64,000 bases of DNA from Onion yellows phytoplasma OY-M (GTDB taxonomy: Bacteria; Bacillota_I; Bacilli_A; Acholeplasmatales; Acholeplasmataceae): assembly GCA_000009845.1 (NCBI GenBank), contig AP006628.2:62001-126000 (forward strand), written 5' to 3'. Shown here piece by piece: positions 1-9,309 of the stretch. The position numbers and the translations under genes were made by a program. The notes beneath the pieces are model-generated. The model did no database searches and was not told the DNA's origin. It saw only the letters and a program-made list of their open reading frames with translations. Each line of letters opens with the position of its first letter. Within the stretch, counting starts at the first letter, position 1.

Positions 1-97
1 TTGCTTCGATAACAGGTTTAGATCCCTTTCGTTCCATGGAACAATTAGTCCATGATAAACTTTTCGGGACCACTTTTACCGCTAATCAATATAACCT
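1..97 (+). pseudogene. Fragment of YqaJ-type exonuclease gene
   Basis: The first 97 bases match, with few changes, an internal piece of the intact YqaJ-family gene at 29415-30062 (roughly its residues 27-57, including the peptide GLDPFRSMEQLV). Similarity stops at about 97, where the reading leaves the family just before the glycine and glutamate of the active site. The 5' part would lie left of the window. This is a relic of a second PMU-type element, and no function can be expected from it. Confidence 0.75.
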
Positions 98-103
98 ATT
101 ACA

Positions 104-145
104 CCCCTCCTATAAAGTCCCCTTTGGGGATTTAGGGGGTTTTTA
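104..145 (+). terminator. Intrinsic terminator after the yqaJ fragment
   Basis: Hairpin with TCCCC/GGGGA core arms and outer C-rich/G-rich arms, followed by a T run. It insulates the next gene, which starts at 166, from the fragment. Confidence 0.6.
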
Positions 146-165
146 ATATTATAAAGGAGAATAAG

Positions 166-1443
166 ATGTTATTTAATTTATCAAAAGAACAAAAAGATAT
201 TATTAATTCAGATGCTTCTTGCATGTATATACATGGTGGAGCTGGTTCTGGCAAAACTACCATTTTAATTGAAAAATTAAGACAAAAAGAAAAAGAAAAA
301 CCTTTAATTTTGGTAGCTACTAATGCTACTAAAAATATTATTTATGATAAATTATTTTCATCATTAAAAGAAGATTGTCCTTCTTATAATGATGATGAAT
401 TAGAAAAATATTTAAAAGATAATTATGAAATTAGAACATTTCATAGTTTTGCTTATTCTTGTTATTTAAAATATAATATTTTTAATGAAACAGCAAAACA
501 ACGAAAATTTATTGATGATGAAACTAAATTAAATATTTTAAAACTGATTTTAAAAGAAAATCAAGATTTAAAATTGTATTTTAAAGAACAAATAAAATAT
601 TCATTTAGAAAGCTTTTACAGGAATTAAATAATTTAATACGTTTAACTTTTCAAAAAGAAAACTGTTATTCATCTATTAAAATTGATGATAAAGTTTTAA
701 AAAAATCTTTTGAATTGTTATTAAATTTGTATTATGAAAAATTAAATTATTATAATTTAATAACTTTTGATGGTTTATTAATTGAAACTAGTGATTTTAT
801 TGAATTTGTTGAAAGAAATAATGGTTTAATTTATAATCGTCCTGTTTTTATTGATGAATTTCAAGATTTAAATTATTTTTATTATTTTATTATAAAAGAA
901 CTTTTATTTAATAAACCAAATTCTTTATATTGTTTTGGTGATTATACTCAAAATATTTATAGTTTTTTTGGTTCTAGTGAACGTATTTTGGAACTTTTTG
1001 TAAAAGATTTTAAACCTGAAAAACATTTTTTAAATGTTAATTATCGTTCTAAAGGTATTAATATTGTTAAAGCAGCTAATGAATTAATTGATAATAAGGA
1101 ATATTTACAATTATCTTTTGGTGAAAAAAAATATAGAGATTTTATAAATTTTTCTTTTTTTGATAATTTTTATCAACAAATTAATTATTTGTGTGAAAAA
1201 ATTAAAAATTCTTTAATTTATTCTACAACTGTTCTTTGCCGTAGTAATGGTGAATTACAAAAACTTAAAGATGAGTTTGAAAAAAACCAAATTCCTTTTA
1301 CTATATCTGATAATAATAGTAAAGAAAATGAAATTGTTTTGTCAACGATACATGGATATAAAGGATATGAAAATGAATGCGTTTATTTAATTGGTTGGCA
1401 AAATCGAAATGAATCACAAGATAAAGTTTTAGAAAAAAAATAA
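166..1443 (+). CDS. UvrD/Rep-like superfamily 1 DNA helicase, ends at an A8 slip site
   Basis: ATP-dependent 3'-5' DNA helicase of the UvrD/PcrA/Rep type. Motifs seen: Q motif near residue 9, Walker A GGAGSGKT at 24-31, Walker B IDEFQD at 229-234, motif III GDYTQNIYSFFG at about 258-269, NYRS at 292-295 and STIHGYKG at 393-400. AAAGGAG lies 7 bases before the ATG. The frame stops at TAA 1441-1443 directly after a run of eight A (1433-1440). Motif VI (YTAITRAKRD) follows in the -1 frame and runs without a stop into the HUH endonuclease ORF, so 425 residues are not the whole helicase. Gene and slip site suggest a single fused product of about 1,040 residues, made by programmed -1 frameshifting or broken by a one-base indel. 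Compared with UvrD (over 700 residues) the helicase part is short. Confidence 0.85.
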   Translation: MLFNLSKEQKDIINSDASCMYIHGGAGSGKTTILIEKLRQKEKEKPLILVATNATKNIIYDKLFSSLKEDCPSYNDDELEKYLKDNYEIRTFHSFAYSCYLKYNIFNETAKQRKFIDDETKLNILKLILKENQDLKLYFKEQIKYSFRKLLQELNNLIRLTFQKENCYSSIKIDDKVLKKSFELLLNLYYEKLNYYNLITFDGLLIETSDFIEFVERNNGLIYNRPVFIDEFQDLNYFYYFIIKELLFNKPNSLYCFGDYTQNIYSFFGSSERILELFVKDFKPEKHFLNVNYRSKGINIVKAANELIDNKEYLQLSFGEKKYRDFINFSFFDNFYQQINYLCEKIKNSLIYSTTVLCRSNGELQKLKDEFEKNQIPFTISDNNSKENEIVLSTIHGYKGYENECVYLIGWQNRNESQDKVLEKK

Positions 1444-3281
1444 TTTATACTGCAATAACTCGTGCTAAACGTGATATTGAAATTTTAACTTTAAATGATT
1501 CTTCTATTTTTATAGATTATTTTTATTCTTTAATAAAAAAAGAATTAATTTCTGATGATTTTATAAAAGGATTAAATGATAAAATTTTTGATTTAGATTA
1601 TTTAAAAATTTGTTTACCTAATTCAAAAGATATAGAAATTTATGATGAATTATCTACTACTATTAAAATTTATAATGAAAAAGTTAACCAATTAGAAAAA
1701 CAACATAAATTTAATCAAATTACTGAATCTTATTATAAGAAATGTTATTTAAAATTATGTGTTTTATTTAAGGAAATTTCTAAAAATATTTATAAAGTAC
1801 AAAAAAAAGATAATGGCTATGAGACTCGTTTAAAAGGGTTTAATTATTCTATGTTTGAACCTTTGGAACGAATTAAATGTTATAAAAAACATTTAAAAGA
1901 AAAAAAAGAAGAAAGGTATTTGTCATTAAGTGATGATGATTTGAAATTGGATTATTCTTTAAAAAAACAATTAAAAGAAATTAAATTGCAAGAAACTAAA
2001 CCAAAATCAAAAATTTTAAGACATTATCGAGATTCTTCACAAAATGCTAAGGATAAACTTTTATATAATTTCAAAGATTCTAAAAAAATATCTTTTATTA
2101 CTTTGACAGCTCCTTATGATGATTTAAAAGGTAAAACTATAAAATATACTCATGAACCTGATATTATGGGGCAGGTAAGGAAACGTTTTATTCGTTTAGT
2201 GAGAAAAAATTATTTATCAAATTTATTTCAACAATTCTCTCAAAAAGATTTGGTTTATTCCAAAATGCAAGATTTTCGTTATTTTTGGTCTTTGGAAACT
2301 ACTAAATTAGGAGTTATTCATTATCATATTATTTTTAATATTGATGTTTTAAATTCTTTTGGTGTATATTCTCGTTATTTGTGTACTGATAAAGATTATG
2401 CTTTGGGTTTAAAAAACCGACCTATTAAAGGAAATAAGAGTATTTTTTATGATGATTATTTAATGCATAAAATAGATGAAAAAGGTAATATTAAAATACC
2501 TCAAAATTATTATGAGAAAAAGAATGTTAAAGTGTCAAAAATTACTTTGCTTTGGGCTAATGCTTATGCATCTGTTATGAATAAAAATAATATAAAACAT
2601 TATAAACATTTAAATCCAATTAGTCAAAATGTTCAAATTTTTAGACCATCAAAAACAAATCTTTTATTTGAAAAAATTGAAATTAGTAAATGTAAAGTTT
2701 TTTATAAAGGTACTTTTGATAAAAAAGATTATGTTAATAAAATTGTTTCATATGTTAGTAAATATGTTTCTAAAAATGATAAACAAATTGAATCAAATTC
2801 TAATAAAGGAATTGATTTTTATAGTCGTCATTTGTTTGGATTTTCTCGTACATGTTTTTCTTGTCCTCAAGAATCTTTTTTGGCATTATTTCCTTATGAT
2901 ATAATTAAAGAAATAGAATTAAGTTCATTTCCAATTGTTAATTTTAACTTTTCTAATATATTTGAATGGAATATTAAACAAAGAGTTAATGGAAGAAATA
3001 TTAAAATTCCACATAATTTAACTTTGTTGTTTAAATCTTATATGAATCCAAATCAATTTCAAAATTCTAATTATTTTAGTTTAAATTTATCTAGTATTCA
3101 ACCAAAAAATTATTTTCTTAATAATAATTTTAAAAAATATTTTAAATTACAAAAACTTAAATTAAAACTTAAAAAAGATTATGAAAAACAAGATATTAAA
3201 ATATTAAATAAAGTTGAATGTCAATATTGGTATAGATATCTTGAAAATAATTATATTCAAAGTTTACAACTTTCTCCTTAA
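1440..3281 (+). CDS. Helicase C-terminal part fused to HUH rolling-circle Rep endonuclease
   Basis: This frame is open from the slip site at 1440. It first encodes helicase motif VI (YTAITRAKRD), then a Lys/Tyr-rich linker, then from about 1851 (first ATG) a 476-residue stretch with the three rolling-circle initiator motifs. Counting from that ATG these are FITLTAP at 82-88, LETTKLGVIHYHII with the HUH pair H157/H159, and YVSKYVSK with candidate nucleophile tyrosines Y301 and Y305. Such proteins nick one strand at a replication or transfer origin and stay bound through tyrosine. No ribosome-binding site precedes 1851, which favours expression as a fusion from 166. Phage gpA-like and plasmid Rep proteins share these motifs. 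A fusion with an N-terminal UvrD-like helicase is an inference from the continuous frame. Confidence 0.75.
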   Translation: MIYTAITRAKRDIEILTLNDSSIFIDYFYSLIKKELISDDFIKGLNDKIFDLDYLKICLPNSKDIEIYDELSTTIKIYNEKVNQLEKQHKFNQITESYYKKCYLKLCVLFKEISKNIYKVQKKDNGYETRLKGFNYSMFEPLERIKCYKKHLKEKKEERYLSLSDDDLKLDYSLKKQLKEIKLQETKPKSKILRHYRDSSQNAKDKLLYNFKDSKKISFITLTAPYDDLKGKTIKYTHEPDIMGQVRKRFIRLVRKNYLSNLFQQFSQKDLVYSKMQDFRYFWSLETTKLGVIHYHIIFNIDVLNSFGVYSRYLCTDKDYALGLKNRPIKGNKSIFYDDYLMHKIDEKGNIKIPQNYYEKKNVKVSKITLLWANAYASVMNKNNIKHYKHLNPISQNVQIFRPSKTNLLFEKIEISKCKVFYKGTFDKKDYVNKIVSYVSKYVSKNDKQIESNSNKGIDFYSRHLFGFSRTCFSCPQESFLALFPYDIIKEIELSSFPIVNFNFSNIFEWNIKQRVNGRNIKIPHNLTLLFKSYMNPNQFQNSNYFSLNLSSIQPKNYFLNNNFKKYFKLQKLKLKLKKDYEKQDIKILNKVECQYWYRYLENNYIQSLQLSP

Positions 3282-3329
3282 TTTAATTTTGATTAAATTA
3301 GTTTAAATTAAATATTTTTAATTAATTTT

Positions 3330-3360
3330 GCTGTCTAATTATTGGACGGCTTTTGTTGTT
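3330..3360 (+). terminator. Terminator after the helicase-HUH gene
   Basis: Hairpin GCTGTCTAAT/ATTGGACGGC with one G-U-type mismatch, followed by a T-rich tail, 49 bases after the stop codon of the Rep ORF. Confidence 0.7.
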
Positions 3361-3794
3361 GGAAAAAAATAAATAAAATTATTTATAAATTTCAAAAACT
3401 TAAAAAAAACTTTAAATTATTGAAATTATTAATGCTATAATATAAGTAATAAGAAAAAGATTTTTTTTAAAAGAAACAATATTTTTAAAAAACTCAGTAA
3501 TCGCCTACAAAAACCCCTTGAAAAAACGAGAACTGAAATGAAAGTTAAAGATTTTATTCTTTTTTTAAAAGAACAAATTACGAAAAAAATATAATTTTGG
3601 CAATTTTTTTTAAGATAAATGCTATAATAACTATGAATTAAAATCTTTAAAATCATATCAATTTTTTTCTTAAATTATTTATTGTTTAAGAAAAGATAAG
3701 GAATTTATATTCAAATTAATAATCAAACAAACAATAAATAAAAATATTATCATTTTTATTTGTTTTACTTTTTTGGTCTTTTACTTTTTTATAA
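3361..3794. other. Gene-free AT-rich stretch
   Basis: No convincing gene. A frame without a proper start ends at 3594 and encodes NRLQKPLEKTRTEMKVKDF near its end, which may be a gene remnant. Two -10-like boxes (GCTATAATA at about 3432 and about 3622) occur. If the Rep protein upstream is active, a nicking origin could lie here, but no clear origin hairpin was seen. Confidence 0.3.
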
Positions 3795-4352
3795 TATTTT
3801 GCAAAAATTCAAAAAGCGAAAAACCTTTTACTTGTTTTAAGAAATCCAAATAACTCTTTGCAGTTAACCTGTAAATTAGCATATTTAGGTTTAAATCAAT
3901 TTGTAAACGGATTAGAAAATGATCAATTTAAAGAACAATATTTACTTATTTTCAATGGCGATTCATCTTTTTTTGAAAATGATGTTTTAAGTTATTCTTT
4001 AAGAACTGCAAGTACTCCTTTAATTCAAGGGACTCTTGATTTTTTAGGTAAACAATTAAAACGTAAATTTAATTTAATAATTAATGATAAACATTTGTTA
4101 TCTTCTTTTCTTTTTGATAATAATCCTATTGATTTAAAAATGAAAAATAACAATTATCATTTTTTTATTCAAAAACCTGAAGACACTAAAGGAGATGGTT
4201 ATTGTTTTTTTCATGCTCTTATTTTTTTATTAAAAGAAAAAAAATTATTTTCAGAAAACATTATAAACGCTTCTTTTGATAAGATTGATTTAATCAAAAA
4301 TAGTTACAATATTCTTTATAAAATAAAAAAAATTAAAGAAAAATATGAATAG
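3795..4352 (+). pseudogene. 5'-truncated OTU-like cysteine protease fragment
   Basis: The frame is open from 3795. The earliest usual start codon is TTG at 3858, without a ribosome-binding site, so the 5' end appears lost. From 3858 it encodes 164 residues. Near residue 130 stands DTKGDGYCFFHALIFLL, which matches the first active-site block of OTU deubiquitinase-like proteases (GDGxCxFxxL, Asp and catalytic Cys). The protein ends about 45 residues later, too early for the catalytic His block of OTU folds. It is therefore either a broken remnant or a divergent member. OTU proteases from pathogens often act on host ubiquitin, but nothing here shows secretion. A perfect terminator hairpin follows the stop. 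Confidence 0.55.
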
Positions 4353-4360
4353 CAATTAAA

Positions 4361-4397
4361 AAAAAGCTAAACAGGCAACTGTTTAGCTTTTTTTTTA
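4361..4397 (+). terminator. Terminator after OTU-like fragment
   Basis: Perfect 9-bp stem AGCTAAACA/TGTTTAGCT with a 6-base loop and a T9 tail. Confidence 0.85.
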
Positions 4398-4445
4398 ATA
4401 ATAGTTTAATGATTTTAGTTTTTTTAAAATCATTAAACTATTATT
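4397..4445. repeat. 21-bp perfect inverted repeat
   Basis: Arms 4397-4417 and 4425-4445 are perfect reverse complements around a 7-base spacer. The repeat stands directly after the terminator, so it may be a second transcription stop, a cruciform or a recombination relic. Confidence 0.8.
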
Positions 4446-5106
4446 AAATTTATTAGTTTTAAAAGGTTATCTTTTTACTATTTATTTTTTTAATTTTAAA
4501 ATTGTTTTTTTAGGCTTGGAAAGAATAGGTGATAACTCCGTAAACTTTGGTAAACAAGCTGATAATTTAGTAAAATACGCTAACTGTTTCATTTATTTAG
4601 ACAACTTAATATTTTTTAATAATATAAAGACCAACTTTTGAGTTGGTCTTTTTTTAAAGAGTTTTCTTGTATTTCTAAAAGCCCATTTTCATGTTTTATC
4701 CCCTCCTAAATTCATGTTTTTCTTACTTTGTTTTTCATTTTGCATCTGCTCAATTACCTAAATAGTTTGGTAGCTTAAATATTTATTCTATACTGGGACG
4801 AATTATTTTGACGAATAAGCCTTTTCTAAAATATGTTTTTTAAGCCATTTAATGCCGCTATATTTTTTTCTTTTGATATAATATTAATATAAAATACATA
4901 TTATTAGAATAATAATATAATGCATGCAAATTTAATTTATTATTTAAAATACGTAATATATTTGACAGTAAGCTAACTTATTTCAAACAATTTTAACTTT
5001 TTCATGTATTAAATTAACTGAAATGCATTATTGAAATGCAAATATGAATTAAATCAAACTGCAAAAAAAATCACAAAAAAAGCCAAAGAAGCAAAAGGAG
5101 TTTTTA
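4446..5106. other. Gene-free stretch before nrd genes
   Basis: No gene is seen. It holds a clear hairpin terminator (4627-4655) and AT-rich DNA with possible -10 boxes near 4877-4920. On the minus strand near 4680-4740 there is an AGGAGG-like site followed by ATG and a quick stop, likely an element remnant. Confidence 0.4.
4627..4655 (+). terminator. Intrinsic terminator
   Basis: Stem AAGACCAACT/AGTTGGTCTT with a TTTG loop and T tail, one of a family of look-alike hairpins in this window. No intact gene lies directly upstream. Confidence 0.8.
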
Positions 5107-5355
5107 ATGCCAGCCTTATTTCCCAAAAAAATTAAAGTTATTTATGATGGTCTCTTGCAAGGTCAAGTTTATGAAATGGCTCAAAGTCTAGACTTTTCCT
5201 TTCAACATATCCAAGATGCCCTTTCCAAATTAACCGATGAAAACTTTTTTTTACTTACTCGCAGTGTGAAATTTGGACAAGTATCTGATGATGCCAAAAC
5301 TTTTTTAGACAAAAACGCTACCAAAGGTAATAGGTGTTGCTGTGTCTGGCAATAA
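5107..5355 (+). pseudogene. nrdI: NrdI N-terminal part (frameshifted)
   Basis: NrdI is the small flavoprotein that supplies oxidant for the Mn-tyrosyl radical cofactor of class Ib ribonucleotide reductase. This ORF encodes the first ~75 residues and then runs into junk (RCCCVWQ). The rest of Nrd[19 protein letters not shown], lies in another frame starting around 5330 and is joined in frame to NrdE. A one-base indel between about 5310 and 5335 explains this. AAAAGGAG precedes the ATG. The N-terminal part is only weakly similar to known NrdI. The call rests mainly on the flavin-site peptide in the next frame and on the nrd context. Confidence 0.65.
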
Positions 5356-7651
5356 AAATTGGGGCAAAAACTATGGCAAAGCAGGCGACACCATCGCTTC
5401 TACTTACAATGTGCCTTTGGTTCTCAAATTCGAAGGTTCGGGCATGCCAGAAGAAAGAGCTTTTTTAAAAAAATGGCTTGCTTGCTATTGTAACGACCAA
5501 AAATTGCCTTCTTATCAATCCCAAACGCAAGCACAACTTCAAACACTCACCCCAAAAAAAACCGTCTTGCCACCTTGGATTACACTCACCAATCAAATTA
5601 TTGACGAACAAGGAAACATCAAAGACCTCAATAAAGACAAAGAAGCTTTACAAAGTTTTTTACAAGAAGGAGTTTTGCCCAAACTAAAACGTTTTGCCAC
5701 TTTGCAAGAAAAATTAACTTTTTTACAAGAAAACGAATATTATGAAAGTGCTTTTTTGCAAAAATACACCCACTCGCAAATTAAAGAAATCTACCAAATT
5801 GCCTACCAAAAAAATTTCACTTTCCCAACTTTTATGGGAGCTTTCAAATTTTACCACGATTACGCCCTTAAAACTCGCGACAAACAACACTATTTAGAAA
5901 CCTACGAAGACCGCTTGTCAGTAAACGCCCTTTATCATGCCAAAGGTGACTTTGAAATTGCCAAACGCCTCATTGTATCCTTAATCAACCAAGACTTTAC
6001 TCCTGCAACTCCCACTTTGCTCAACACAGGCAAAAAACATCGTGGCGAATTTGTCTCTTGCTTTTTGTTAGAAGCTGGTGACTCTTTAAACGACATTGCC
6101 CGCATTAATGAATTTTCGATGCAACTTTCCAAAATTGGCGGTGGCGTTTCGATTAACATCACTAATTTGCGTGCCAAAGGTGAATCTATCAAAGGCATCA
6201 AAGGCGTGTGTAAAGGTGTTGTAGGTGTGTGCAAATTATTAGACCACAGTTTCCGTTATGCTGATCAAATCGGACTACGTACAGGTGCTGGCGCTGTTTA
6301 TTTGAACGTTTTTCACTCCGATATCATTGATTTTTTAAGTACGAAAAAATTAAGCGCTGATGAGGATGTTCGTGTCAAAACTTTATCTTTGGGCGTTGTA
6401 GTTCCTAATAAAATGATTGAACTTGCCCGCAACAACGAAGTTATGTATACCTTTTTCCCGCACACTGTTTTCTTAGAATACGGCAAAAATTTTGCTGACA
6501 TCGCAGTTGATATGGACTATTGGTACGATATTTTAGTTGCCAATCCCAAAGTGCAAAAAAAAGCCATCAATCCACGCCAACTCTTAGAACTTATTGCCCA
6601 CATGCAAGGCGAATCAGGTTATCCTTACTTAATGTTTTGCGACAACACCAATCAAGCAAACACTTCCGATCTGAAAGTCAAGTTTTCTAATTTATGTACT
6701 GAAATCCTCCAACCTACTATCACTTCACATTACAAAGATTACCATCAAACCCAACAAGACGAAATTGGTATGGACGTTTCATGCAATCTAGCATCAGGAC
6801 ACATGGGAAACATGATTACTAACAATACCATTCAAGAAACTGTTTTTATGGCGATGGAAGTAATGAATTGTGTTTCTGAAAACACTAACATTAGTTATGT
6901 GCCAGCTGTTGCCAAAGCTAATTTTATTAACCGCAGTGTAGGTTTTGGAATTATGGGTCATCACGGTTTTTTAGCTCAAAATTACATTGCTTTTGGAAGT
7001 GAAGAAAACAAAGATTTAATTGATGTTTTTTTCAATGCCGTTAATTTTTACAGCCTTCTTCATTCTTGCAATAAAGCTAAAACCACAGGTAAAAAGTTTT
7101 ATCGTTTTGAACAATCCAAATACGCTGATGGTAGTTATTTTGACAATCGCGGTGAAATTTTACCCAAAACTGCCAAAATCAAAAAAATGTTCCAAAACAT
7201 AACCTTGCCCACGCAAAAAGATTGGCACCAACTCAAACAAGATGTTATGCAATTTGGGCTCTACAATTCTCATCGCCTCGCAGTGGCTCCAAACGGCTCA
7301 ATTGGATACATTATGGGAGCAACTCCTTCTTTGACTCCTGTAAAACAATTAGTAGAGGAACGCACCTATGGCAACTCCAAAACTTACTGTCCAATGCCTG
7401 CCTTAAAACAAACTTCCTTTATGTACACCACTGCTTATAAAATGAACAAATACGACCTCATTGATGTTATTGCCATTGCCCAAAAGCACGTTGATCAAGG
7501 TATTTCGTTTGAACTTGGTATTACATCTGATATTACTACGCGTGAATTACAAAAATACTATCTTTATGCTCATCATAAAAAGATAAAAACCCTTTATTAC
7601 ACACGAACCCAAAAGCTAAAAATTGATGAATGTGAGGCTTGTGGTGTTTAA
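5342..7651 (+). CDS. nrdE: NrdI C-terminus fused to class Ib ribonucleotide reductase alpha chain
   Basis: Catalytic subunit that reduces ribonucleoside diphosphates to deoxynucleotides. The first ~50 residues from the GTG at 5342 are the NrdI tail ([14 protein letters not shown], then FEGSG), and NrdE proper follows without a stop. Family landmarks seen: [18 protein letters not shown] (redox Cys), the active-site triad in NLCTE at about residue 450, the second redox Cys in DVSCNLASG, the tyrosine pair TLYYTR for radical transfer, and the C-terminal CEAC that exchanges with the thiol donor. The 769-residue length equals a normal NrdE (~715) plus the NrdI piece. The GTG start is simply the first possible codon. 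If the nrdI shift is an error or translationally bypassed, the product is a full NrdI-NrdE fusion starting at 5107. Confidence 0.93.
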   Translation: MSGNKNWGKNYGKAGDTIASTYNVPLVLKFEGSGMPEERAFLKKWLACYCNDQKLPSYQSQTQAQLQTLTPKKTVLPPWITLTNQIIDEQGNIKDLNKDKEALQSFLQEGVLPKLKRFATLQEKLTFLQENEYYESAFLQKYTHSQIKEIYQIAYQKNFTFPTFMGAFKFYHDYALKTRDKQHYLETYEDRLSVNALYHAKGDFEIAKRLIVSLINQDFTPATPTLLNTGKKHRGEFVSCFLLEAGDSLNDIARINEFSMQLSKIGGGVSINITNLRAKGESIKGIKGVCKGVVGVCKLLDHSFRYADQIGLRTGAGAVYLNVFHSDIIDFLSTKKLSADEDVRVKTLSLGVVVPNKMIELARNNEVMYTFFPHTVFLEYGKNFADIAVDMDYWYDILVANPKVQKKAINPRQLLELIAHMQGESGYPYLMFCDNTNQANTSDLKVKFSNLCTEILQPTITSHYKDYHQTQQDEIGMDVSCNLASGHMGNMITNNTIQETVFMAMEVMNCVSENTNISYVPAVAKANFINRSVGFGIMGHHGFLAQNYIAFGSEENKDLIDVFFNAVNFYSLLHSCNKAKTTGKKFYRFEQSKYADGSYFDNRGEILPKTAKIKKMFQNITLPTQKDWHQLKQDVMQFGLYNSHRLAVAPNGSIGYIMGATPSLTPVKQLVEERTYGNSKTYCPMPALKQTSFMYTTAYKMNKYDLIDVIAIAQKHVDQGISFELGITSDITTRELQKYYLYAHHKKIKTLYYTRTQKLKIDECEACGV

Positions 7652-8036
7652 AAACACCCTATAAAACCGAATAAAAAATAATTAATGGAATAAAACTTTC
7701 ATTAATACACTATATTTATAAATCTCAGGCACTTTTGATTGCTTCTCGTACTTGGTTTTTGTGATTTTGTTTTTGCTAAAATAAGGCTATCAAATGGATA
7801 GTCTTTTTTTATTCTTAACAACGATTATTTCTTGCCTCAACCCCTTTTTATATCAAAATAAATACCTTCATTATTTTCCAAAAATATAAATACTAACTTA
7901 TCAAAATGCAAATCAACCCCAATCAATCCTTCATTATTTTCCAAATTACAATCCCAAATCACAACCCTTTCAATTTTATCCCAATTAATTTATACTGAAA
8001 AATTCAAAAACCCTAAAAGAAAAAAGGAGTAAATCA
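7652..8036. other. Spacer between nrdE and nrdF with a terminator
   Basis: 385 bases without a gene. A hairpin with arms GGCTATC and GATAGTC (7783-7811), followed by a T run, would end the nrdE transcript, so nrdF probably has its own promoter. AAAAAAGGAG precedes the nrdF start. Confidence 0.6.
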
Positions 8037-9089
8037 ATGAAAACCAAAAATTCCCAACCCCACCCAACTTCTAAAAGCCCTTTTCAAGGAGCTAACTGGA
8101 ATGTGTTAGAAGACAAATATACCCATTTTTTTTATGAACAAAATTTAAGCCAATTTTGGCGTCCTGAAGATATCAGTTTGCAAGGTGATCTTGCTGCTTG
8201 GAGTGAACTTACCTTAGAAGAAAAAACCGCTTATTCCCGCAATCTTTTAGTTCTTACTTTTTTAGATACTTATCAAGGTGATTTGGGTATGCCTGTTATT
8301 GCTCGTTCGTTAGAAGAACATGAACACCAAAAAAAAGCTACCCTTAATTTTATGGGAGCTATGGAAAATGCAGTACATGCTAAAAGTTATTCTAATATTT
8401 TTATGAGCTATTTAACTAACAAAGAAATTAATCAACTTTTTTTGTGGGGCAACCAGCAAACAAGCCTTCAAACTATGATGCAAGTAATTGTAAAAGTTTA
8501 TGAGGCTTTGGAAGACCAAATTTATTTGAAAAAACAATCCTCCTTGCAATTTAGTGAATTGGAATTTAAAAAAACTCAGTGGCAAGCTATGGCAGTATCG
8601 GTTTTTTTAGAAACTTGGTTGTTTTACAGTGGTTTTTACTATTCTTTATATTTTTATGGTCAAGGTAAATTGATGCAATCAGGAGAAATTATTAATTTAA
8701 TTATTCGTGATGAAAGTATTCATGGTGTTTATGTGGGGCGTCTTGCAACTGAAATTTATCAACTGTTTGATAAACCTACCCAACAAACTTTAAAAACATG
8801 GTTAGATGATTTGATGCAACAACTCTATCAAGCCCAAACTTCCTTAGTTCATGCCATTTATCATAAACTAAATTTAGAAGATGATGTTAATAAATTTGTG
8901 CGTTATAATGCCAATAAAGCTTTAATGAATTTGGGATTTGATGCTTTTTTTCCATCCGAAAATGTAAATCCTGTTATCATTAATGGACTTAATACTGAGA
9001 CTAAAACTATGGATAACTTTTCTATGAAGGGAAACGGTTATCAAAAAATGCGCTCTGAGGCGTTGCAAGATGAAGATTTTTATTTTTAA
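8037..9089 (+). CDS. nrdF: Class Ib ribonucleotide reductase beta chain
   Basis: Carries the di-metal (Mn or Fe) centre and tyrosyl radical that activates NrdE. All ligand blocks are visible: Asp in TFLDTYQ, Glu and His in MENAVHAKSY with the radical Tyr in the same block, Glu in FLETWLFYSG, and Glu/His in RDESIHGVYVG. The 350-residue length fits NrdF (about 320-350). The C-terminal LQDEDFYF is the acidic/aromatic tail that docks on the alpha subunit. AAAAAAGGAG lies 6 bases before the ATG. It lies downstream of nrdE on the same strand, separated by a terminator. Confidence 0.95.
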   Translation: MKTKNSQPHPTSKSPFQGANWNVLEDKYTHFFYEQNLSQFWRPEDISLQGDLAAWSELTLEEKTAYSRNLLVLTFLDTYQGDLGMPVIARSLEEHEHQKKATLNFMGAMENAVHAKSYSNIFMSYLTNKEINQLFLWGNQQTSLQTMMQVIVKVYEALEDQIYLKKQSSLQFSELEFKKTQWQAMAVSVFLETWLFYSGFYYSLYFYGQGKLMQSGEIINLIIRDESIHGVYVGRLATEIYQLFDKPTQQTLKTWLDDLMQQLYQAQTSLVHAIYHKLNLEDDVNKFVRYNANKALMNLGFDAFFPSENVNPVIINGLNTETKTMDNFSMKGNGYQKMRSEALQDEDFYF

Positions 9090-9108
9090 GACACAATCAA
9101 CAATAAAA

Positions 9109-9138
9109 AAAAGACTAGTTTTTAAACTAGCTTTTTTT
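9109..9138 (+). terminator. Terminator after nrdF
   Basis: Stem CTAGTTT/AAACTAG and a T7 tail, 20 bases after the nrdF stop. Confidence 0.8.
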
Positions 9139-9309
9139 GTTTTAAAAAACATTTAGTTTTATCATAATTCCTTTCTTTTTATGCTAAAATAAGTATTTTT
9201 GTGTTGCAAACTTTCTTTTTAGTGGAAAAATAAAATTAATTCATTGGCGTTTTTTTGGGAAGAAAAAAACATATCAATGAGGGAAAGATTAAAAAGGAGG
9301 TTATAAAAC

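Noticed and set aside
2629-2904. 91-residue frame inside the HUH Rep gene
   Set aside because: Same strand, other frame of a gene with clear motifs. It has no ribosome-binding site and low-complexity Leu/Lys/Phe content.
3435-3656. 73-residue minus-strand frame
   Set aside because: Phe/Leu/Lys-rich product of AT-rich spacer, no ribosome-binding site, no motif.
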